Shown here: positions 1-6,123 of the stretch, piece by piece
Position numbering within the stretch: the stretch's first letter is position 1
Layout of the letters: every line of letters begins with the position of its first letter
Assembly: GCA_029263275.1 (NCBI GenBank)
Contig: JAJCXU010000052.1
Span: 1-7,636 of the forward strand
Reading direction: 5' to 3'
Source: Ilumatobacter sp.
Lineage (GTDB): Bacteria; Actinomycetota; Acidimicrobiia; Acidimicrobiales; Ilumatobacteraceae
Length of the DNA stretch: 7,636 bases
Notes under the pieces: generated by a model
What the model saw: only the letters and a program-made list of their open reading frames with translations
Databases searched by the model: none
What the model was told of the DNA's origin: nothing
Program-made: the position numbers and the translations under genes

Positions 1-626
1 AACTGGCGGAGTGCCGACGGCTCGGAGTCGAGTTCGAGTACGAGGTGGGCGTCTGGCCCGGCCTCGTCGAGGAACGCCGACCCGACCATGTGATCGTCGC
101 AACAGGGGCAGAGCCCGCACGGCCGTACTGGGTGCCCGAGGACGCAGCGAACGTCGCCGACGTCCGCGAGGTGCTCGAAGGAACCGCTGAGCCGTCCGGC
201 GACGTCGTGCTGATCGACGAGATCGGATTCCATCACGCCACATCGACCGCCGAGGTACTCGCCGACCGCGGCTGCCACGTCGAGATCGTCACGCCCGGCA
301 TGGTGGTTGGCCAAGACCTCGGCATCACGCTCGACATGGAGAACTGGTGGATTCGAGCCGGCGAGAAGGGCATCGCGCAGACCACCGACCTCGTGCCGAT
401 GAGTCTCGAGGGCAACACGCTGACACTGCTCCATCACCCAACGGGCCGCAACGTCGAGCGTCGCCCCGATTGGATCGTCCTCGCCGTCCACCCCCATCCG
501 GTCGAGTGGCTTTACAACGACCTACTGGCGGCCGGGGTCAGCGTTGAACGCGTCGGCGATTGCGTCGCACCGCGGCGCGCGCACAGCGCGATCGTCGAAG
601 GCGAACGCGCCGGCGCCGCCGTCTAA
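1..626 (+). CDS. FadH/OYE-family NADH:flavin oxidoreductase, C-terminal part (mycofactocin-associated type)
   Basis: The reading frame is open from the left edge (first full codon at 3), so the N-terminal flavin-binding TIM barrel lies outside the window; about 207 residues remain. What is visible is the C-terminal dinucleotide-binding module of the 2,4-dienoyl-CoA reductase/trimethylamine dehydrogenase family. The FAD-side motif DHVIVATGA is present (about 87-113). It is followed by a second Rossmann-like strand-helix-strand, VVLIDEIGFHHATS to HVEIVTPG (about 207-297), and a C-terminal GDCVAPRRAHSAIVEGERAG (about 555-617), typical of the last helix that closes over the flavin. The phrases around TPGMVVGQDLGITLDMENWW resemble, from memory, the OYE-type proteins encoded with mycofactocin genes; this subfamily call is less certain than the family call. 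Expected role: a cytosolic flavoprotein that reduces an enone or related substrate with NAD(P)H or another carrier. The second nucleotide motif lacks GxGxxG. The gene ends 58 bases before the stop of a converging gene, with a hairpin between. Confidence 0.8.
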   Translation, partial: LAECRRLGVEFEYEVGVWPGLVEERRPDHVIVATGAEPARPYWVPEDAANVADVREVLEGTAEPSGDVVLIDEIGFHHATSTAEVLADRGCHVEIVTPGMVVGQDLGITLDMENWWIRAGEKGIAQTTDLVPMSLEGNTLTLLHHPTGRNVERRPDWIVLAVHPHPVEWLYNDLLAAGVSVERVGDCVAPRRAHSAIVEGERAGAAV

Positions 627-628
627 CC

Positions 629-667
629 CAGAGTTACGCATGGGGTCAGGCCCCTTTCGTAACTCTG
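629..667. repeat. Nested symmetric hairpin, REP-like element or bidirectional terminator
   Basis: The outer arms CAGAGTTACG (629-638) and CGTAACTCTG (658-667) are perfectly complementary over 10 bp. Inside them, after a symmetric 3x3 internal loop, GGGG (642-645) pairs with CCCC (651-654) around the loop TCAGG. The whole 39-base element is symmetric about its centre. It starts three bases after the upstream stop codon and lies 16 bases before the stop end of the converging gene. It has no clear T tract outside the outer stem on either strand; only TTT (655-657) follows the inner stem. A GGGGTC...CCCC core is reminiscent of REP hairpins mobilised by Y1/RAYT transposases. Either a dispersed palindromic repeat or a shared terminator fits. 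Confidence 0.65.
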
Positions 668-683
668 CAGATTCGTCGACCGC

Positions 684-1001
684 TCAGATGGTGCAGGGAC
701 CGCCGACCGTGCCAACGCCGCGCAGGATGTGCAGAACACCAAGCGCGACCGACGCGGCCGCGATGGCGATGAGGACGCCGCGATTCTCTGTGACCTTGAT
801 GGCCACTCCGACACCGACGAGACCAGCGAGGATCGCAACGGCGCCGAGGATGAGCGCACCAAAGTTGGTGTAGCTGCATTCGGCAATCCGGCCATTGATC
901 GTTCGACTCGACGTCGATTCGATCGAGATGACGAAGCCGAGGATCGCCGCAACAGCTCCGCCTCTGATCGCCGCGGGTGTGGAACTCCAGGAAAGTGACA
1001 T
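684..1001 (-). CDS. Small three-helix membrane protein, function unknown
   Basis: 105 residues, not recognised as a named family. Three hydrophobic segments are visible at about residues 10-27, 47-68 and 76-93. K69 and R74 fall in the loop between helices 2 and 3, so the positive-inside rule puts the N-terminus in the cytoplasm and the loop after helix 1 and the C-terminus outside. The only two cysteines, C42 (AECSY) and C103 (GGPCTI), both fall on the predicted outer face and could form a disulfide. The frame is open for 36 codons upstream of the chosen ATG, but that extension is Arg-rich, lacks hydrophobic character and would run into the start of the divergent GH3 gene, so the ATG at 1001-999 is preferred. 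It is divergent from the glycosidase (77-bp gap) and convergent with the flavoprotein on its other side. Coding status rests on the coherent membrane profile and non-overlapping position. Confidence 0.7.
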   Translation of the reverse strand: MSLSWSSTPAAIRGGAVAAILGFVISIESTSSRTINGRIAECSYTNFGALILGAVAILAGLVGVGVAIKVTENRGVLIAIAAASVALGVLHILRGVGTVGGPCTI

Positions 1002-1007
1002 GGCCTC

Positions 1008-1013
1008 ATCGTG
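1008..1013 (-). promoter_or_regulatory. Possible -10 hexamer CACGAT of the small membrane protein gene
   Basis: Reading leftwards, CACGAT is followed by six bases (GAGGCC) and then ATG, which would put the transcription start on the A of the start codon. The same geometry (CAnnnT, six bases, ATG) is seen at 6112-6117. GAGG lies too close to the ATG to be a good ribosome binding site. No clear -35 is visible. Confidence 0.3.
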
Positions 1014-1065
1014 GACGCGCGCCGTGAACCAGCCGTGAATTGGCCCGCCCCGCCGCTCCCGGGCG

Positions 1066-1071
1066 TAACTT
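1066..1071 (+). promoter_or_regulatory. Probable -10 hexamer TAACTT of the GH3 gene (leaderless)
   Basis: TAACTT stands out in a very GC-rich stretch and is followed by seven bases, then GTG at 1079. Transcription would start at or within one base of the start codon. There is no purine-rich ribosome binding sequence before the GTG, which fits leaderless translation. A -35 box is not convincing (TTGGCC at 1040-1045 would need a 20-bp spacer). Confidence 0.45.
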
Positions 1072-1078
1072 GGGCGCT

Positions 1079-3586
1079 GTGATCGACATCGACGCGGCAT
1101 TGTCCGCACTCTCCCTCACTGAAAAGTGCCGCATCGTTGCTGGCAAGACCACCTGGAAGACCGTGGCGTATCCGGAAGCCGGCGTTCCGGCGATCAAGAT
1201 GAGCGACGGACCCAACGGCGTACGCGGCGAAGGCCACGGCGGGGGCGGCACCCCCGGCGTCGTCGTCCCGGCCGGCATCACGCTCGGTGCCACCTGGGAC
1301 GTGGAACTCCTCGGCGAGATCGGAGCGCTCCTCGGCATCGAAGCACGCCGCAAAGGCGCCCACGTCCTCCTCGGCCCCAATGTCAACTTGCACCGCACAC
1401 CGGTCGGTGGCCGCACGTTCGAGTGCTACAGCGAAGACCCGGAACTCACCGGAGCGCTGGCAGCGTCGTACGTCCAAGGTGTGCAAGCCCACGATGTCGC
1501 TGTCACGGTGAAGCACTTCGTGTGCAACGACACCGAGATCGAGCGCATGACCGTTGACGTGCAGGTCGACGACCGTCCGTTGCGCGAGTTGTACCTCCGC
1601 CCGTTCGAACGGGCCGTGAAGGAGGGCGGCGCGTGGGGCATCATGAGCGCGTACAACAAGCTGAACGGCGAGTACGCCGCTCAGAACCGCGGCCTGCTGA
1701 CCGACATCTTGCGGACCGAGTGGGGCTTCGACGGCTTCGTCGTCTCCGACTGGTTCGGTGTCCACGAAGCGGTCTCGGCCGCCAACGCCGGATTGAACAT
1801 CGAGATGCCTGCACCGGTGCGGGTGTACGGCAAGAAGCTCGAAGCCGCCATCGAGGCCGGTGACGTCGCCGAGTCGCAAGTCGACCTCCTCGTGCGCGAC
1901 ATCCTCGTGCTCGCCAATCGCGTCAAGGCCGACGAACTCGATGCTGATGCCACCGAAGAATCGGTCGACGATCCCGCAGAACGGGCGCTCACGCGTCGCG
2001 CCGCCGTGGCCGGCACCGTGCTGCTCCGCAACGAACCGGTTGCCGCGCTCGACGGCACACCGGTGCTCCCGCTCGACGCGTCGGGACTGGCGAGCGTTGC
2101 GGTGATCGGCCCCAACGCAACCATCGACCGGTCGATGGGAGGTGGATCAGCAAGCCTCGTTCCGCTCGGCCAGCGCACACTGCTCGACGCCCTGACGGAT
2201 CGGGTCGGACCGGCCTCGGCCACCGGAGCATCGGTTGCCTTCGAGCCAGGGGTCCGTATCGATCGGCTCACCCCCGTGGTGCTCGAGAGTCAGCTGCGTC
2301 AGCCCGACGGTGAGCCCGGACTTCGCATCGAATACGTCAACGGCCGCGACTGGGCGGGCGACGCCGTCGTCGTCCAACCGACCCCGACATCGATGATTCG
2401 CTTCTTTGGCTCGACCCCCGACGGTGTCGACCCGCGCGGCTTCTCGACGAGGATCATGGGCTCCTTCATCCCGGACACCGATGGCCCGCACACGGTGGGT
2501 GTCGTGTCGACGGGGCCGTTCACCATCTCGGCGGACGGCGCCACCCTCGTCGAAGACCCGCAGATGGAACTGCCCCGCAGCGAGGAGTTCTTCGGGTACG
2601 GAAGCGTCGAGGCCACCGCAACACTGGACTGCACGGCCGGAACGCCCGTCGAACTCAATGTCCGTTGGGCGACCTCAGAGATGAACGGCTTCGCAGCGCT
2701 CCGTGTTGGGATTCGATCACCCGAACCTGCTGACCTCATGGATCGGGCCGTGGCCGCCGCAGCGGCTGCCGATGTTGCGGTGGTCATGGTCGGGACCAAT
2801 GACGAGTGGGAGACCGAAGGATTCGACCGCACCACGATGGACCTTCCAGGCCGACAGGACGAGCTCGTGCGTCGCGTTGTTGCTGCCAACCCGCGCACCG
2901 CCGTCATCGTCAACGCTGGTTCGCCCGTCACCATGGACTGGGCGGATCCCGACAGCCCGACGAACGCCCCGGCGGTCCTGACGCCGTTCTTCGCCGGACA
3001 GGAACAGGCCGAGGCGCTGGTCGACATCCTGCTCGGCGATGCAGACCCCGGCGGCCGGCTCCCCATCACCGTGCCGGTTCGCCTCGCCGATCACCCCGCC
3101 TATCTGCACCACCGACCGGATCACGACAGCGCCGGCAACGGAACACAGCGCTACGCCGAGGGCCTGTTCATTGGCTACCGCCACTACGACGCCACCGACA
3201 CACCGGTTCGCTTTCCGTTCGGCCACGGATTGAGCTACGGCACCGCCAATTGGGGCGAGGCGATCCTGGATGCTGACGACCGAAGCGTCACGGTCACCGT
3301 GCCGATCACCTGCACGAGCGACCGACCGGTGACCGTCGTCGTCCAGGCCTACATCGATGCCGTCGCTCCCGGATACGTACGGCCCCGCAAGGAGCTCAAG
3401 GTCTGGGACAAGCTCACGGTCAGGCCGGGAAACACCGTCGACGCCGTGCTCGAACTCGATCCGACCGCGTTCCGCCGATGGGACCCCGCAACCAACGGTT
3501 GGCGATTCGAGCCAGGTGACTACGACATCGTGCTGTCCGCCTCGGCAAACGACGAGCGCCAGCGGCATCGCGTCTCGATCTCCTGA
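1079..3586 (+). CDS. GH3 beta-glucosidase with inserted PA14 domain, cytosolic
   Basis: 835 residues from GTG at 1079. Exo-acting retaining glycosidase expected to remove terminal beta-D-glucosyl residues from oligosaccharides or glycosides. The order is: GH3 N-terminal barrel (about 1-290) with KHFVCNDTE at 145-153 and the nucleophile D224 in VVSDWFG; the first half of the alpha/beta sandwich; a PA14 insertion (about 414-545); resumption of the sandwich at about 555 with DEWETEGFDR (575-584), which carries the acid/base glutamate in yeast KmBglI-type enzymes; the FPFGHGLSYG junction (from about 713); and a C-terminal fibronectin-III-like domain (about 735-830). The nucleophile position and the domain order match KmBglI and the macrolide-activating DesR type. 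No signal peptide or membrane segment is present, so it should act in the cytoplasm. The frame is open to a TTG at 1040, but those 13 codons cover the -10-like hexamer; IDIDAALSALSLTEKC after the GTG is a normal GH3 beginning. All key catalytic residues are intact. The exact substrate is not readable from sequence. Confidence 0.93.
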   Translation: MIDIDAALSALSLTEKCRIVAGKTTWKTVAYPEAGVPAIKMSDGPNGVRGEGHGGGGTPGVVVPAGITLGATWDVELLGEIGALLGIEARRKGAHVLLGPNVNLHRTPVGGRTFECYSEDPELTGALAASYVQGVQAHDVAVTVKHFVCNDTEIERMTVDVQVDDRPLRELYLRPFERAVKEGGAWGIMSAYNKLNGEYAAQNRGLLTDILRTEWGFDGFVVSDWFGVHEAVSAANAGLNIEMPAPVRVYGKKLEAAIEAGDVAESQVDLLVRDILVLANRVKADELDADATEESVDDPAERALTRRAAVAGTVLLRNEPVAALDGTPVLPLDASGLASVAVIGPNATIDRSMGGGSASLVPLGQRTLLDALTDRVGPASATGASVAFEPGVRIDRLTPVVLESQLRQPDGEPGLRIEYVNGRDWAGDAVVVQPTPTSMIRFFGSTPDGVDPRGFSTRIMGSFIPDTDGPHTVGVVSTGPFTISADGATLVEDPQMELPRSEEFFGYGSVEATATLDCTAGTPVELNVRWATSEMNGFAALRVGIRSPEPADLMDRAVAAAAAADVAVVMVGTNDEWETEGFDRTTMDLPGRQDELVRRVVAANPRTAVIVNAGSPVTMDWADPDSPTNAPAVLTPFFAGQEQAEALVDILLGDADPGGRLPITVPVRLADHPAYLHHRPDHDSAGNGTQRYAEGLFIGYRHYDATDTPVRFPFGHGLSYGTANWGEAILDADDRSVTVTVPITCTSDRPVTVVVQAYIDAVAPGYVRPRKELKVWDKLTVRPGNTVDAVLELDPTAFRRWDPATNGWRFEPGDYDIVLSASANDERQRHRVSIS

Positions 3587-3662
3587 CCAGGTTCTGGGCA
3601 TCGGGCAGCTGTCGCCGAGAACATTTCCGCCACCAGCTGCGACGACACCTCCGAAAACGCGC

Positions 3663-3676
3663 TGAAAGCGCTTACA
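3663..3676. promoter_or_regulatory. LacI-family/cre-type operator TGAAAGCGCTTACA
   Basis: The 14-mer fits the cre/LacI-family operator consensus TGWAARCGYTWNCW at every position, with the central CG on the dyad axis. It overlaps the proposed -10 hexamer of the GH13 gene and ends 12 bases before its ATG, so a bound regulator would block initiation. LacI-family regulators are the usual controllers of alpha-glucoside genes in actinobacteria (MalR/AglR-like). No such regulator gene lies in the window, so it would act in trans from elsewhere. Confidence 0.8.
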
Positions 3677-3678
3677 TT
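3673..3678 (+). promoter_or_regulatory. Possible -10 hexamer TACATT of the GH13 gene
   Basis: TACATT is followed by ten bases and then ATG at 3689, so the transcript would have a leader of only a few bases, with no ribosome binding sequence in it. The hexamer shares four bases with the right half of the LacI-type operator. A -35 box is not evident. Confidence 0.45.
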
Positions 3679-3688
3679 GTTGCGTTGT

Positions 3689-5413
3689 ATGGCTGACACC
3701 ACCTCCCTGCAACGCCACTGGTGGCAGGACGCGCTCATCTATCAGGTCTACGTCAGGTCATTCGCTGACTCGACCGGGAACGGTGTGGGCGACCTCAACG
3801 GCATCAGATCACGGCTCGATCACCTGGCCTCGCTGGGTATTGACGCCCTCTGGCTCAACCCCTGCTATCCCAGCCCTCAGCGCGACCACGGCTACGACGT
3901 CGCGGACTACTTCGGCATCCACGACGAGTACGGCACCCTCGACGATTTCGATGCGCTGCTCGCCGAAGCCGAACAGCACGACATCAAGGTCCTGATGGAC
4001 CTGGTTCCCAGCCATTGCAGCAATGAGCACGAATGGTTCCAGGCCGCGTTGACCGCTGCCCCGGGAAGCACCGAACGCGCCCGTTTCTATTTCCGCGACG
4101 GCAAGGGCGACGGCAGCGAACCACCGAACAACTGGCGTGCCGGATTCGGCGGTTCGGCGTGGACTCGCGTCAACGACCGAGCAGACGATGGCCAGTGGTA
4201 CCTCGGCACCTTCACGCCACACCAGCCCGACTTCGATCACACCCACCCCGACGTCAAGCAACACTTCGTCGACATCTTCGAGTTCTGGTTCGACCGTGGC
4301 GTCGCCGGCTTCCGCGTCGACGCGGTCGCCCCGACTGGCAAGCACCCCGACCTCCCCGATCAGCCGCCGGTCGGCGACGACATCGGCGTGCTCGACATCA
4401 CCTGGGTCAACCCGTACACCGTGTTCCGCCCGGAGGGTCACGACGTGTGGCGCGACTTCCGATCAACGGTCGAGAAGTACCAGCACCAGCACCCTGGCCG
4501 CGACCTGGTCATGGTCGCCGAGGCGTACGCCGTCCGACGCCCGGAACTGATCAAGGAGTTCACACAACCCGACCAGTTCCATCAGATGTTCTCGTTCGAC
4601 TTGATGTTGTCCCCGTGGGAGAAGGGCTCGATCGAAGTCGCGCTGCGCGATCCGTTCGAGATCCTCCACACCACCCACGTCGCTCCGGCTTGGACCCTGA
4701 ACAACCACGACATCCAGCGCATCGTGACCCGGCTGGGCAAGGCCGATGCTCACTTGCCCGAGTCGTGGACGAACAACAATCTGGTCTTGTCCAACGCAGC
4801 GATCGACCTCGAACTCGGCGCGCGCCGCGCCCGAGCGATGACGGCGCTGATCTTCGCGCTGCCCGGCAGCCTGTACCTGTATCAAGGCGAGGAACTCGGA
4901 CTCCCCGAGGTGCTCGACATTCCCTCCCACCGCCGCGAGGACCCGATCTTCCACCTCACCGAGGGCGCCGAACTCGGTCGCGACGGGTGCCGAGTCCCGT
5001 TGCCGTGGAACACAGACGAATCGACGTCATTCGGATTCTCCAAGCCTGCCGCTGACGCCTCGGTGGCAGACCCGTGGTTGCCTCAGCCCGATGGGTGGGG
5101 CGCCTATGCGCTGACCACGGCCGAAGACGATGAAACCTCCATGGTCGAGTTGTACCGCTCCGTGTCCGATGCTCGTGCGCAGTTCGCCGTGACTCAGCCG
5201 CTCCAGGCCGAGATCCTCGATCTCGGAGACGAGCTCGTCGGAGTTCGGCGGGGCGACCTCATCGTCGTCGTCAACGCGACCACGCAGCCAGTGGCTGTCG
5301 ACCTCGAACACCCCGAGCTCGCAATCGCTCAGCCCGTGTTCTCCAGCGAGCCGGGCGAGATGCACACACCCGGCGTCATCCCCGCGAACGCCACCGTGTG
5401 GTTCAGCAGCTGA
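3689..5413 (+). CDS. GH13 alpha-glucosidase (maltase/oligo-glucosidase type)
   Basis: 574 residues, the normal size for the GH13 alpha-glucosidase subfamilies; hydrolyses terminal alpha-linked glucose from maltose-type oligosaccharides in the cytoplasm. The four conserved regions are complete: region I DLVPSHCSNEH (from D104, H109), region II GFRVDA with nucleophile D211, region III VAEA with acid/base E278, and region IV NNHD with H340 and transition-state stabiliser D341. The N-terminus WWQDALIYQVYVRSFADS and DALWLNPCYPSPQRDHGYDV are classic beta1 and beta2-loop signatures. GRDGCRVPLPWN (about residues 430-441) precedes the C-terminal beta domain. The residue after the nucleophile is Ala212, where alpha-1,6-specific oligo-1,6-glucosidases carry Val, so alpha-1,4 activity is favoured. 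The start is ATG 3689; the in-frame TTG at 3677 lies in the operator/promoter. No signal peptide. Predicted to be repressed by a LacI-type protein at 3663-3676. The enzyme is a hydrolase of this family with high confidence; the linkage preference is inference. Confidence 0.93.
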   Translation: MADTTSLQRHWWQDALIYQVYVRSFADSTGNGVGDLNGIRSRLDHLASLGIDALWLNPCYPSPQRDHGYDVADYFGIHDEYGTLDDFDALLAEAEQHDIKVLMDLVPSHCSNEHEWFQAALTAAPGSTERARFYFRDGKGDGSEPPNNWRAGFGGSAWTRVNDRADDGQWYLGTFTPHQPDFDHTHPDVKQHFVDIFEFWFDRGVAGFRVDAVAPTGKHPDLPDQPPVGDDIGVLDITWVNPYTVFRPEGHDVWRDFRSTVEKYQHQHPGRDLVMVAEAYAVRRPELIKEFTQPDQFHQMFSFDLMLSPWEKGSIEVALRDPFEILHTTHVAPAWTLNNHDIQRIVTRLGKADAHLPESWTNNNLVLSNAAIDLELGARRARAMTALIFALPGSLYLYQGEELGLPEVLDIPSHRREDPIFHLTEGAELGRDGCRVPLPWNTDESTSFGFSKPAADASVADPWLPQPDGWGAYALTTAEDDETSMVELYRSVSDARAQFAVTQPLQAEILDLGDELVGVRRGDLIVVVNATTQPVAVDLEHPELAIAQPVFSSEPGEMHTPGVIPANATVWFSS

Positions 5414-5439
5414 CGAGTCTCGCCCACAGCACTGACCGC

Positions 5440-5445
5440 TAACGT
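5440..5445 (+). promoter_or_regulatory. Possible -10 hexamer TAACGT of the DedA-family gene
   Basis: TAACGT lies ten bases before the ATG at 5456, in the 42-bp gap after the GH13 stop. The bases between (TCCGTCACAC) hold no ribosome binding sequence. It resembles TAACTT upstream of the GH3 gene. No -35 is recognisable; co-transcription with the GH13 gene is also possible. Confidence 0.35.
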
Positions 5446-5455
5446 TCCGTCACAC

Positions 5456-6079
5456 ATGCTGGCGAACGTCATCACCGATTTCACCGATCAACTCGCGGAC
5501 TTCTCGAGCAACTGGTGGTTCTTGCTGATCATCTTCACCGTTGCGATGCTCGACTCGGTCCTGCCGATCGTTCCGGGCGAGACCACCGTGATCGTCGGTG
5601 GAGTGGCCGCTGGCGTCGGTGACCAGAACCTCGCACTGGTGATCTTCGCCGGGGCCTTCGGAGCGTTCGTTGGCGACAACCTCGCGTACACGATCGGCGA
5701 CAAATTCAAGGGCCTCGTCAACCGTTGGGCAGACCGGAGACCCGAGCGCCGAGCGCGCCTCGACGGCGCCGGGCGGCAGATCCGCAAGCGCGGCGGCCTG
5801 CTGTTGATCACCGCTCGATTCATCCCCGGCGGACGCACGATCCTGACCGTGTCCTCAGGCGTCACGCAGCAACCTCGCCGTTGGTTCGTGTTCTGGATCA
5901 CCGTCGCGGTGGTCATCTGGGCGTCATACGCCGCGATTCTCGGGTTCGTGTTCGGCAAACAATTCGAGGACAACCACACCCTTGCGTTCATCCTCGCCTT
6001 CGTCACCGCGCTGTCGATCACGGGCGTCGTCGAGCTGGTTCGCTGGCAACGCGAACGCCGCAAAACCAGCGCCGCCTGA
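5456..6079 (+). CDS. DedA-family (VTT domain) integral membrane protein
   Basis: 207 residues, normal for the family. It carries both family signatures: VLPIVPGETT (E42 within PGE) near the N-terminus, and RFIPGGRT (121-128) followed by the GVTQQPRRWFVFW stretch. FVGDNLAYTIGDKF matches the usual GD..aY.iG segment. Hydrophobic segments fall at about 18-35, 57-78, 143-163 and 173-192, with shorter hydrophobic stretches at about 39-53 and 112-135 that are re-entrant hairpins in this family; the region between (about 84-110) is Arg-rich and probably cytosolic. The C-terminus is basic (RWQRERRK). DedA proteins are implicated in membrane homeostasis and drug or alkaline resistance, and some members recycle undecaprenyl phosphate across the membrane. 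Which role applies here cannot be told. ATG is chosen because no better start lies upstream before the GH13 stop. Its link to the glycosidases is probably only positional. Confidence 0.92.
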   Translation: MLANVITDFTDQLADFSSNWWFLLIIFTVAMLDSVLPIVPGETTVIVGGVAAGVGDQNLALVIFAGAFGAFVGDNLAYTIGDKFKGLVNRWADRRPERRARLDGAGRQIRKRGGLLLITARFIPGGRTILTVSSGVTQQPRRWFVFWITVAVVIWASYAAILGFVFGKQFEDNHTLAFILAFVTALSITGVVELVRWQRERRKTSAA

Positions 6080-6096
6080 GCCCGAAGTCGGCCAAG

Positions 6097-6110
6097 CCGG
6101 TTCAGACCGG
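6097..6110. repeat. Short inverted repeat CCGGT-TCAG-ACCGG upstream of the CNB-domain gene
   Basis: Perfect 5-bp arms around a 4-base loop, 17 bases after the DedA stop and one base before the proposed -10 of the next gene. There is no T tract, so it is a poor terminator; the position would suit an operator or an RNA hairpin. Arms this short arise by chance in GC-rich DNA. Confidence 0.3.
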
Positions 6111-6111
6111 G

Positions 6112-6117
6112 CACACT
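6112..6117 (+). promoter_or_regulatory. Possible -10 hexamer CACACT of the CNB-domain gene (leaderless)
   Basis: CACACT is followed by six bases (GGACAC) and then ATG at 6124, exactly the spacing that puts the transcription start on the initiator codon. There is no ribosome binding sequence. It differs from TAnnnT at the first base, so it is a weaker match than that of the GH3 gene. Confidence 0.35.
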
Positions 6118-6123
6118 GGACAC

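Noticed and set aside
629..667. Calling the hairpin a classical Rho-independent terminator
   Set aside because: No run of T follows the outer stem on either strand; kept as a repeat with possible terminator function.
1040..1078. TTG-initiated N-terminal extension of the GH3 gene
   Set aside because: It would code MARPAAPGRNLGA over the -10-like TAACTT, adds no family-conserved residues and is not a signal peptide; GTG 1079 gives a standard GH3 N-terminus.
623..1879. Long leftward open frame (418 codons) across the membrane protein gene and the start of the GH3 gene
   Set aside because: It is antisense to a complete catalytic GH3 domain and passes through the hairpin and the promoter region; its composition (Arg/Ser/Ala/Val-rich, no motif) is typical of GC-driven shadow frames.
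3677..3688. TTG start four codons upstream of the GH13 ATG
   Set aside because: It lies in the -10/operator region and ATG 3689 gives the usual N-terminus of the family.
2717..3718. Leftward open frame (333 codons) antisense to the GH3 C-terminal half
   Set aside because: No recognisable domain, overlaps a well-supported gene and the GH13 promoter; explained by high GC at third codon positions.
4033..5055. Rightward 340-codon frame inside the GH13 gene
   Set aside because: Extreme Arg/Pro content and full overlap with catalytic GH13 regions; shadow frame.
5725..6123. Long upstream extension of the CNB-domain frame through the DedA gene
   Set aside because: The extension is Arg-rich and out of frame with the conserved DedA protein; the CNB fold starts right after ATG 6124.
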